From positions 1 to 14,915 of the forward strand of contig CAYHQN010000111.1 in the NCBI GenBank assembly GCA_964358545.1: a stretch of 14,915 bases of DNA, in the 5' to 3' direction. Shown one piece after another: positions 1 through 5,388 of this stretch (position 1 is its first letter; each line of letters begins with the position of its first letter). A model generated the notes under the pieces. It ran no database searches. It had not been told where the DNA came from and saw only the letters and a list, made by a program, of their open reading frames with translations. This DNA is from CAINVV01 sp031432175. Lineage in GTDB: Bacteria > Bacteroidota > Bacteroidia > Bacteroidales > Prolixibacteraceae. The translations under genes were made by a program, and so were the position numbers.

Positions 1-12
1 TTCAAAGACTGT

Positions 13-51
13 AACCCTTCAAACTTTTTAAACAATTTAAACCCTTCAAAC
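13..51. repeat. 12-bp direct repeat pair downstream of gltA
   Basis: The 12-mer AACCCTTCAAAC occurs exactly at 13-24 and again at 40-51, a 27-bp period. A/T-rich sequence with another partial copy of the same flavour (TTCAAA at 1-6) lies around it. The stretch is non-coding and follows the gltA stop codon. It looks like degenerate repetitive intergenic DNA; no function can be assigned. Confidence 0.7.
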
Positions 52-65
52 AATTAGAAATTGTT

Positions 66-105
66 CTCTGTGTAACTCTGTGCTTCTCTGTGCAACTCTG
101 TGTAA
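66..105. repeat. Tandem repeat, four 10-bp units (CTCTGTGnnn)
   Basis: Four consecutive 10-bp units share the invariant heptamer CTCTGTG followed by TAA, CTT, CAA and TAA. On the minus strand the units read as CACAGAG heptamers spaced one helical turn apart. The array starts 12 bp beyond the gltA stop codon, on its 3' side. The regularity is seen directly. The function is unknown; similar CACAGAG-rich intergenic repeats are, as far as I recall, common in environmental bacterial genomes. Confidence 0.9.
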
Positions 106-116
106 TATTATAGGCC

Positions 117-1430
117 TTAAATCCCAGCTTTGTTTCTGAAGAACTCCAGTGTTTCTGAAGATGGCCGTTCCAACGGTAAATTGTACATCCTGTCCCATAC
201 CAATTGGGCAAGAACACCCAAAGAGCGACTTACTCCAAACATGACCGTATAGAAGAAATGCTCTGTAATCCCGTAATGCTGAAGCAAAGAACCTGAGAAT
301 GCATCCACATTAGGCCATGGATTTTTAATCTTGCCAAGCGACTTCAGAATTGGTGGGACGATATCGTAAAGATGATTGACTGTATCAATCAGGCTATCAT
401 TCTCCACATATTTTTGGGCAAATATCTGCTGCGCGGTAAAACGCGGATCTGTTACCCTCAATACAGCGTGGCCATAACCGGGAACGACCTGCCCAGAGGA
501 GATGGTCTTTCTGATATAGGCTTCAATCTTCTCCCTCTCCTCCGCTTCGTTTTCACTGACACCTATCTCTTCCTTCATCTCAAAAATCCAGTTGATCACC
601 TCCTGGTTGGCATAACCATGCAGCGGACCAGCCAGTCCAAGCATACCGGCAGCGTAAGCGTAATAAGGATTACTCAGCGCCGACCCAACAAGATGGGTCG
701 CATGGGCAGATACATTACCACCTTCATGGTCGGCATGAATCATCATGTACATCCTGAAAAGCCGGTATATATCTTCCTGATCGTAACCCATCATGTGAGC
801 GAAATTTGCAGCCCAGTCGAGATTTGGATCCGGAGGTATGAACTTTCCGTCTTTGAAATTCTTGCGGTAGATGTAAGCTGCAACTACCGGAAGACGGGCA
901 ATCAGGTCCATTACATCTTCGAAAGTAGTGTCCCAATAATCATTTTTGTGCAATCCATCACGGTGGGCCTTTTGAAACTTCGACTCGGTGGCCATGGCAA
1001 GTATAGCAGTACAGAATTGAGTCATCGGTTTACTGGTAAGCGGCATCGCATCCATAATCTCAATCACGTGTTCTGGTAACTCACTGCGTCTTACCCACTC
1101 TTTGCTAAGGGCGTCGACTTCCGCCTTGGTAGGAATCTCATTCAGCAGAAAAAGGTAGAAAAGACCTTCAGACAGAGGTTCTCCTTCAGGCCTGACTTTC
1201 GGTAATTTTTGCTGTATCTCAGGAATCGTATATCCCCGGTAGGTGATACCCGTATTGGGGTCGAGCTTAGAGGTTACGGTAAGCAGACCGGTAATTCCTT
1301 TCATTCCGGTAAGCACCTGTTCGATGGTAACCGACTCAAGCACAGTACTTCCAAATTCACCGATCAAACGTTTTACGATAAGGCGCTCTTCTTCACCCTT
1401 CTTCAAAAGTTTTTGTTTAATGTAATCCAT
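117..1430 (-). CDS. gltA: Citrate synthase, mitochondrial (eukaryote-like) type
   Basis: Citrate (Si)-synthase, 437 aa, condenses oxaloacetate and acetyl-CoA to citrate in the cytoplasm, the entry step of the TCA cycle. The catalytic triad equivalent to pig His274/His320/Asp375 is visible: His271 in GLAGPLHGYANQEV, His321 in VVPGYGHAVLR and Asp376 in NPWPNVDAFSG. Substrate-binding Arg330 (TDPR), Arg402 (GVSRSLG) and Arg422 (PLERPSS) are also present, as is the HADHEGGNVSAH segment (232-243). These motifs are of the mitochondrial class (also known in Geobacteraceae), not of the hexameric NADH-sensitive E. coli class. The start at 1430 is the first ATG of the frame and fits the family length; the upstream sequence is A/T-rich without a Shine-Dalgarno. 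The gene lies beyond the ribosomal-cluster terminator, so it is probably transcribed alone. Identity is certain; regulation is not visible. Confidence 0.96.
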   Translation of the reverse strand: MDYIKQKLLKKGEEERLIVKRLIGEFGSTVLESVTIEQVLTGMKGITGLLTVTSKLDPNTGITYRGYTIPEIQQKLPKVRPEGEPLSEGLFYLFLLNEIPTKAEVDALSKEWVRRSELPEHVIEIMDAMPLTSKPMTQFCTAILAMATESKFQKAHRDGLHKNDYWDTTFEDVMDLIARLPVVAAYIYRKNFKDGKFIPPDPNLDWAANFAHMMGYDQEDIYRLFRMYMMIHADHEGGNVSAHATHLVGSALSNPYYAYAAGMLGLAGPLHGYANQEVINWIFEMKEEIGVSENEAEEREKIEAYIRKTISSGQVVPGYGHAVLRVTDPRFTAQQIFAQKYVENDSLIDTVNHLYDIVPPILKSLGKIKNPWPNVDAFSGSLLQHYGITEHFFYTVMFGVSRSLGVLAQLVWDRMYNLPLERPSSETLEFFRNKAGI

Positions 1431-1617
1431 AAAGAGTTTATTATGTTAGTTATATATCCATGAGCTCACAATCATCCCTGCTCTAAAAAACGACTCTGAA
1501 GATGTTACTATATGCAGGTGAAAATTACACAAAAAATGAATCAATTAATATATTTATCTAACATTGGATGTAAATATTTTATAAATCCAATATTTAGCCA
1601 TAATGGAGAAAAAAGGC
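1431..1617 (-). promoter_or_regulatory. Presumed gltA promoter region (no clear core promoter)
   Basis: This spacer separates the ribosomal-cluster terminator from gltA, so it should contain the gltA promoter. I found no convincing TTTG-N19-21-TAnnTTTG match. It is strongly A/T-rich and contains the inverted repeat at 1563-1591. The assignment is by position only. Confidence 0.4.
1563..1591. repeat. 29-bp inverted repeat upstream of gltA, possible operator
   Basis: Perfect 7-bp arms ATTGGAT (1563-1569) and ATCCAAT (1585-1591) flank a 15-bp A/T-only-but-one spacer that adds further partial pairing (1571-1572 with 1582-1583). It lies 133 bp upstream of the gltA start and 26 bp beyond the cluster terminator. 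No U-tract follows on either strand, so a terminator is unlikely. A dimeric regulator site is possible but not shown. Confidence 0.45.
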
Positions 1618-1648
1618 AAAAAAAAACCATCCAGCTAAGGATGGTTTT
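1618..1648 (-). terminator. Rho-independent terminator of the ribosomal cluster
   Basis: A 10-bp stem, AAAACCATCC (1623-1632) with GGATGGTTTT (1639-1648), closes a 6-nt loop. Read on the minus strand, it is followed by a run of nine T (complement of the A run at 1618-1626, partly within the stem). It starts 25 nt after the rplQ stop codon, in the right orientation to end the cluster transcript and insulate gltA. The plus-strand side has only four T, so it is mainly unidirectional. Confidence 0.92.
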
Positions 1649-1673
1649 CTATGATGATTCAGTTCACAAGAGA

Positions 1674-2159
1674 TCAGGAAGCAGCTTCTTCTGAGGCAGC
1701 TTCAACTTTTTTGCTCTCTTTTGCAGGTGTCTCTGTTTTCTTTGGTTTCCGGATTCTGCGTTTTTTGGTGGTGTCAGCTTTTGGGGTTGACAACATGTTC
1801 TCGTTGTAATCGACCAGTTCAATGATACACATCTCTGCGTTGTCACCAATACGGTTACCAGTTTTCAGGATTCTGGTATATCCGCCCGGACGATCTCCGA
1901 TTTTCACGATAATATCGCGGAAAAGTTCAGTTACTACTGATTTACTTTTCAGATCGCTGAATACTTCCCTTCTGTTGTGGGTGGTATCCTCTTTGGCACG
2001 TGTAATCAATGGTTCAACAAAAACCCTCAACTCTTTTGCTTTTGCAAGGGTTGTAGCAATGCGTTTGTGAAGCAAAAGAGAGTTTGCCATATTGGAAAGC
2101 ATTGCCTTCCGGTGAGAGCTGGTCCTACCTAAATGATTAAAACCTTTTCTATGTCTCAT
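1674..2159 (-). CDS. rplQ: 50S ribosomal protein L17
   Basis: L17 (bL17), 161 aa, is a large-subunit protein near the exit-tunnel end of 23S rRNA. The conserved core occupies residues 1 to about 118: MRHRKGFNHLGR at the N-terminus, HRKAMLSNMANSLLLHKRI at 17-35 and GDRPGGYTRILKTGNR at 88-103. A lysine- and then Glu/Ala-rich tail (about 125-161) is absent from the E. coli protein (127 aa) but is usual, from memory, in Bacteroidota. It is the last gene of the cluster: 5 nt after rpoA and just before a strong terminator, the same rpoA-rplQ end as in most bacteria. Confidence 0.97.
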   Translation of the reverse strand: MRHRKGFNHLGRTSSHRKAMLSNMANSLLLHKRIATTLAKAKELRVFVEPLITRAKEDTTHNRREVFSDLKSKSVVTELFRDIIVKIGDRPGGYTRILKTGNRIGDNAEMCIIELVDYNENMLSTPKADTTKKRRIRKPKKTETPAKESKKVEAASEEAAS

Positions 2160-2164
2160 TTTAA

Positions 2165-3157
2165 TTATTCCTTGTCTAATTTATACTTACTGATGTCCAT
2201 CCCGAAACTCAGATTGAGATTTACCAACAAATCATCAAGTTCGGTTAAGGACTTCTTGCCAAAATTTCTAAATTTCAACAGGTCATTCCGGTTATATGTA
2301 ACCAGTTCTCCAAGTGTCTCCACATCAGCTGCCTTCAAACAATTGAGTGCGCGGACAGATAGATCAAGATCGACCAGTTTATTTTTCAGTAATTGACGCA
2401 TGTGCAGAATTTCCTCATCAAACTCTTCATTGGCAAATTTCTCATCAGAATCGAGGGTGATTTTCTCGTCAGAGAAGAGCATGAAATGGTAAATCAGAAT
2501 TTTAGCTGCTTCCTTCAGGGCATCTTTCGGGTGAATAGAACCATCCGTATGGATATCAATCACCAACTTTTCATAGTCAGTTTTTTGTTCTACACGATAG
2601 TTTTCGACCGAATATTTCACATTCTTGATAGGAGTAAAAATCGAATCGATTGGAATGACCCCGAACTCCTCATCAACAGGTTTGTTCTCTACACCAGGAA
2701 CATATCCGCGTCCCTTCTCGATCGTCATTTCGATCTGAAGTTTCACGTCTGTCTCCATGTTACAGATCAGCAAATCGGTATTCAAAACACGAAAGCCTGT
2801 GATAAAGTTGTTGATGTCACCCGCTTTGAATTTATTTTGTCCGAAGATGGTAACAGAGACCTTTTCACTGTCAAAATCTTCCACAACTTTTTTGAAACGG
2901 ATCTGTTTCAGATTAAGAATCATCTCCGTAACATCTTCAATCACACCCGGGATGGTAGAAAATTCATGCTCAACACCTTCGATTTTGATCGTTGTGATAG
3001 CATATCCTTCCAAGGATGATAACAAAATTCTGCGTAATGCATTTCCGATGGTAATACCATAACCAGGCTCAAGAGGACGAAATTCGAATTTACCGATTTT
3101 GTCATCCGACTCGATCATGATCACCTTATCCGGCTTCTGGAAAGCTAAAATTGCCAT
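2165..3157 (-). CDS. rpoA: DNA-directed RNA polymerase subunit alpha
   Basis: Alpha subunit, 330 aa, dimerises to nucleate RNA polymerase assembly (beta, beta', omega) and contacts DNA and activators through its C-terminal domain. The N-terminal domain shows EPGYGITIGNALRRILLSS (30-48), the dimer and assembly core. The alpha-CTD (about 258-320) contains SVRALNCLKAADVETLGEL and FGKKSLTEL; Arg269 corresponds to E. coli Arg265, the main DNA-contact residue. It lies 14 nt after rpsD and 5 nt before rplQ, the normal alpha-operon order. The upstream AATATAAGGTTT has at most a weak AAGG, so it is a typical Shine-Dalgarno-poor start. Length and sequence are normal for Bacteroidota. Confidence 0.98.
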   Translation of the reverse strand: MAILAFQKPDKVIMIESDDKIGKFEFRPLEPGYGITIGNALRRILLSSLEGYAITTIKIEGVEHEFSTIPGVIEDVTEMILNLKQIRFKKVVEDFDSEKVSVTIFGQNKFKAGDINNFITGFRVLNTDLLICNMETDVKLQIEMTIEKGRGYVPGVENKPVDEEFGVIPIDSIFTPIKNVKYSVENYRVEQKTDYEKLVIDIHTDGSIHPKDALKEAAKILIYHFMLFSDEKITLDSDEKFANEEFDEEILHMRQLLKNKLVDLDLSVRALNCLKAADVETLGELVTYNRNDLLKFRNFGKKSLTELDDLLVNLNLSFGMDISKYKLDKE

Positions 3158-3171
3158 AAACCTTATATTAA

Positions 3172-3780
3172 TTATTTCGAATACAATTCGACGATTAACT
3201 GCTCTTTGATGTTTTCGGGGATCTCTTCTCTTTCAGGTACATTCAAAAATTTACCTGATTTTGCTTCGCCATTCCATTCCAACCATGAAAAGCTGCTGTG
3301 ACGACGTGAGGAGAGTGAATCATTGATAGCTACCAATGATTTAGATTTCTCGCGTACTGCAACTATTTCACCAGGACGAACAGTGTATGAGGGGATATTG
3401 ACCACTTCACCATTGACAGTAATATGTTTGTGAGATACCAACTGACGGGCACCTGCACGGCTTGGAGAAATTCCCAAACGGAAAACCACATTGTCCAAAC
3501 GGCTCTCAAGTAACTGCAAAAGAACAGTACCAGTAATACCTTTGTGTGAATGCGCTTTTTCGAACAGGTTACGGAATTGACGCTCTAAAATGCCGTACAT
3601 GTATTTCGCTTTTTGCTTCTCTTTCAACTGAGTACCGTATTCTGATACTTTTTTACGGCGTTTGCTATTGCCGTGCATTCCCGGAGGAAAATTTTTGTGC
3701 TCAAATGCCTTATCCGGACCATAAATTGGTTCACCGAATTTTCTAGCAATCTTTGACTTGGGACCTATATATCTTGCCAT
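3172..3780 (-). CDS. rpsD: 30S ribosomal protein S4
   Basis: S4 (uS4), 202 aa, is a primary 16S rRNA binder that starts small-subunit assembly and lines the mRNA entry site. The N-terminus MARYIGPKSKIARKFGEPI lacks the four-cysteine zinc site found in some bacteria, so this is the zinc-free form. The S4 RNA-binding domain spans about 93-155, with SRLDNVVFRLGISPSRAGARQ and VSHKHITVNGEVVNIPSY. In E. coli, S4 is the autogenous repressor of the alpha operon; no equivalent pseudoknot could be recognised here. It lies 24 nt after rpsK and 14 nt before rpoA. Start chosen by the conserved MARY beginning. Confidence 0.97.
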   Translation of the reverse strand: MARYIGPKSKIARKFGEPIYGPDKAFEHKNFPPGMHGNSKRRKKVSEYGTQLKEKQKAKYMYGILERQFRNLFEKAHSHKGITGTVLLQLLESRLDNVVFRLGISPSRAGARQLVSHKHITVNGEVVNIPSYTVRPGEIVAVREKSKSLVAINDSLSSRRHSSFSWLEWNGEAKSGKFLNVPEREEIPENIKEQLIVELYSK

Positions 3781-3804
3781 GTTTTTTAATTTAATTACTG
3801 ATGA

Positions 3805-4194
3805 TTAGACACGACGACGTTTAGGAGGACGACAACCGTTATGAGGCATTGGGGTAACATCGACGATCTCAGTCACCTGGATACCAACATTAGCGATAGC
3901 ACGAATAGCAGATTCGCGGCCGTTCCCCGGTCCCTTTACGTAAACTTTCACCTTGCGTAATCCAAGATCAAAAGCTGTTTTTGCACACTCTTCAGATGCA
4001 GTTTGAGCTGCGTACGGAGTATTTTTCTTCGAGCCACGGAAGCCTTTTTTCCCGGCTGATGACCAGGAGATAACTTCACCGTTGTTGTTGGTCATCGAAA
4101 TGATAATATTATTAAAAGAGGATGAAACGTGAGCCTGTCCAACAGCCTCGACATTGACAACCCTTTTCTTAGATATTCCAGTCTTTTTTGCCAT
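3805..4194 (-). CDS. rpsK: 30S ribosomal protein S11
   Basis: S11 (uS11), 129 aa, forms part of the platform of the 30S subunit near the Shine-Dalgarno helix cleft and the E site. Family motifs seen are AHVSSSFNNIIISMTNNNG, SWSSAGKKGFRGSKKNTPYA and the basic C-terminus MPHNGCRPPKRRRV. It is the neighbour of rpsM (12 nt) and rpsD (24 nt), as in most bacteria. In Bacteroidota this platform area also hosts the bS21/bS6/bS18 sequestration of the anti-Shine-Dalgarno, which fits the weak Shine-Dalgarno use in this window; that link is background knowledge, not seen here. Confidence 0.97.
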   Translation of the reverse strand: MAKKTGISKKRVVNVEAVGQAHVSSSFNNIIISMTNNNGEVISWSSAGKKGFRGSKKNTPYAAQTASEECAKTAFDLGLRKVKVYVKGPGNGRESAIRAIANVGIQVTEIVDVTPMPHNGCRPPKRRRV

Positions 4195-4206
4195 CTCTAC
4201 TTATTC

Positions 4207-4584
4207 TTATTTAGTAGCTTTCTTCTTATTTGCAACTGTCTTCTTTTTACCTTTACGGGTACGGGCATTGTTTTTGGTACTTTGTCCGCGAACCGGAAGG
4301 CCTAAACGATGACGAATTCCACGATAACAACCAATGTCCATCAATCGCTTGATACTCATTTGGTTTTCAGAGCGCAGCTCACCTTCAACCTTGAATCCAT
4401 CGGTAATAACCTTACGAATTGCGCTAAACTGATCATCATTCCATTCATTGACTTTGATGTCTTTGTTGACACCTGCCTTTTCAAGAATTTCAACAGAGCG
4501 GCTGCGGCCAATTCCAAAAATATAGGTCAAGGCGATTTCGCCTCTTTTGTTATTTGGTATGTCTACACCAACTATTCGAGCCAT
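4207..4584 (-). CDS. rpsM: 30S ribosomal protein S13
   Basis: S13 (uS13), 125 aa, sits on the head of the 30S subunit, contacts the P-site tRNA through its tail and forms an inter-subunit bridge with L5. Recognisable parts are MARIVGVDIPNNKRGEIAL at the start, the helix-turn-helix region YIFGIGRSRSVEILEKAG, GCYRGIRHRLGLPVRGQ and NNARTRKGKK, followed by a lysine-rich tail. It is 41 nt downstream of rpmJ, one of the longer gaps within the cluster but without a promoter match. Its start at 4584 gives the conserved MARI. Confidence 0.97.
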   Translation of the reverse strand: MARIVGVDIPNNKRGEIALTYIFGIGRSRSVEILEKAGVNKDIKVNEWNDDQFSAIRKVITDGFKVEGELRSENQMSIKRLMDIGCYRGIRHRLGLPVRGQSTKNNARTRKGKKKTVANKKKATK

Positions 4585-4625
4585 AATCTTATATTGATTA
4601 AAAAATCGTTATAAATTTAACATTT

Positions 4626-4742
4626 TTAACCCTGACGTTGTTTGAACTTCGGGTTTTTTTTGTTTATCACGTAGAGACGTCCCTTACGGCTTACAATCTT
4701 GCACTCCGCACTACGTTTCTTAATGGATGCCCTTACTTTCAT
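4626..4742 (-). CDS. rpmJ: 50S ribosomal protein L36 (zinc-free form)
   Basis: L36 (bL36), 38 aa, is the smallest large-subunit protein, found between infA and rpsM. Translation from ATG at 4742 begins MKVRASIKKRSAECKIV and ends NPKFKQRQG, followed by TAA at 4628-4626. The classical zinc form has three cysteines and a histidine; here only Cys14 remains, and the usual Cys11, Cys27 and His33 positions carry other residues, so it should not bind zinc. This zinc-free form resembles those of other Bacteroidota. It starts 11 nt after the infA stop codon. Despite its size, sequence match and position make it secure. Confidence 0.95.
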   Translation of the reverse strand: MKVRASIKKRSAECKIVSRKGRLYVINKKNPKFKQRQG

Positions 4743-4753
4743 TTTTCTACTTA

Positions 4754-4975
4754 TTAATTTTTGTATCTGAAAGAGATTCTTCCTTTACTAAGGTCATAAG
4801 GTGACATTTCAACCTTCACTTTGTCGCCAGGCAGAATTTTAATGTAGTGCATGCGCATTTTGCCCGAAATATGGGCCGTTATCACATGACCATTTTGTAA
4901 TTCAACCCGAAACATCGCATTGGACAATGCTTCAATAATTGTTCCGTCTTGTTCAATAAATGATTGCTTTGACAT
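4754..4975 (-). CDS. infA: Translation initiation factor IF-1
   Basis: IF-1, 73 aa, binds the 30S A site during initiation and helps IF-2 and IF-3 select the initiator tRNA. The whole protein is a single S1-like OB fold: IEQDGTIIEALSNAMFRVEL, then GHVITAHISGKMRM and HYIKILPGDKVKVEMSPYDL, close to the family consensus and normal length. It heads the second part of the cluster, behind its own predicted promoter (5205-5236) and a leader of about 220 nt. In many Bacteroidota map precedes it, but here it does not. The start at 4975 gives MSKQSFIEQ, with no Shine-Dalgarno in the A/T-rich upstream sequence. Confidence 0.97.
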   Translation of the reverse strand: MSKQSFIEQDGTIIEALSNAMFRVELQNGHVITAHISGKMRMHYIKILPGDKVKVEMSPYDLSKGRISFRYKN

Positions 4976-5198
4976 AGAAACTAAAACTTCTGCATTATAT
5001 TTGAAAACTCAAACTACTCCCCAAACTGCTCTTGAGAGCAAACCTTAAACATTCAATCATTCGACAGGGCTCGATGAAGTTATAACTCCCCTATCTCCTT
5101 CCAACACCTTTAAAGGTGGTCTTTTCATTGCCGCGCTTACTTCCTTCGTGTTAATTCAGGAAATAATCATAAAAAAACGGAGGCGATCGATTTTTTCA
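4976..5198 (-). promoter_or_regulatory. Structured 5' leader of the infA-rplQ transcript
   Basis: From the predicted start site near 5198 to the infA start is about 220 nt with no established gene. Small inverted repeats are visible: CACCTTTAAAGGTG (5105-5118), a perfect 14-bp palindrome; CATTCGA/TCGATG arms with one bulge around a 6-nt loop (5058-5076); TGCTC-TTGA-GAGCA (5027-5040, arms 5-6 bp); TTTGA-AAAC-TCAAA (5000-5013). Two tiny ORFs overlap by ATGA inside it: 5128-5057 (23 aa) and 5060-4995 (21 aa). Neither has a recognisable product. It could be an autoregulatory leader, or simply decayed sequence left after loss of map. Confidence 0.4.
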
Positions 5199-5204
5199 GG
5201 TCGG

Positions 5205-5236
5205 CAAAGATACTGAAAAGAAAAAAAAGATACAAC
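5205..5236 (-). promoter_or_regulatory. Bacteroidota-type promoter for infA-rpmJ-rpsM-rpsK-rpsD-rpoA-rplQ
   Basis: On the minus strand the -7 box TATCTTTG (5212-5205) matches TAnnTTTG perfectly. A -33 element GTTG (5236-5233, three of four positions of TTTG) lies 20 bp upstream, within the usual 19-21 bp. The spacer is T-rich. Transcription would start near 5198. It lies in the gap after secY, so the downstream genes can be expressed independently of the upstream cluster. Confidence 0.75.
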
Positions 5237-5388
5237 ACTCTTTTTCGGAAACAGGTAAACTTCTGCAAAATGATCAGAACGTATCAGATGGCAACCATTT
5301 TATGTCCCACTCTGATGTATGATGATGCTGTACAGCTAACTTGCCAGGATAATAAAATTCCTTACAACTTGTTGGATCAACCAACTAA

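Noticed and set aside
49..65. AACAATT-AGA-AATTGTT hairpin after gltA, possible terminator
   Set aside because: The stem has a single G-C pair and no U-tract follows on the minus strand, so it does not resemble a rho-independent terminator.
372..1079. 235-codon open frame on the plus strand
   Set aside because: Antisense shadow of gltA; no known motifs, no promoter or other support.
1521..1540. Weak promoter-like ATTTTTTG upstream of gltA (minus strand)
   Set aside because: It does not match TAnnTTTG at the first two positions and has no good -33 partner.
2393..3019. 208-codon open frame on the plus strand
   Set aside because: It lies entirely antisense to rpoA, and its sequence is the mirror of that gene's codon pattern; no recognisable family.
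5171..5196. A-run and T-run flanking CGGAGGCGATCGA, terminator-like
   Set aside because: The runs can pair, but the inner sequence has almost no G-C stem, and it would sit just downstream of the predicted start site; not convincing.
5371..5385. GTTGG/CCAAC hairpin just after secY
   Set aside because: Only five base pairs and no clear U-tract; too weak to call a terminator, so read-through from secY cannot be excluded.
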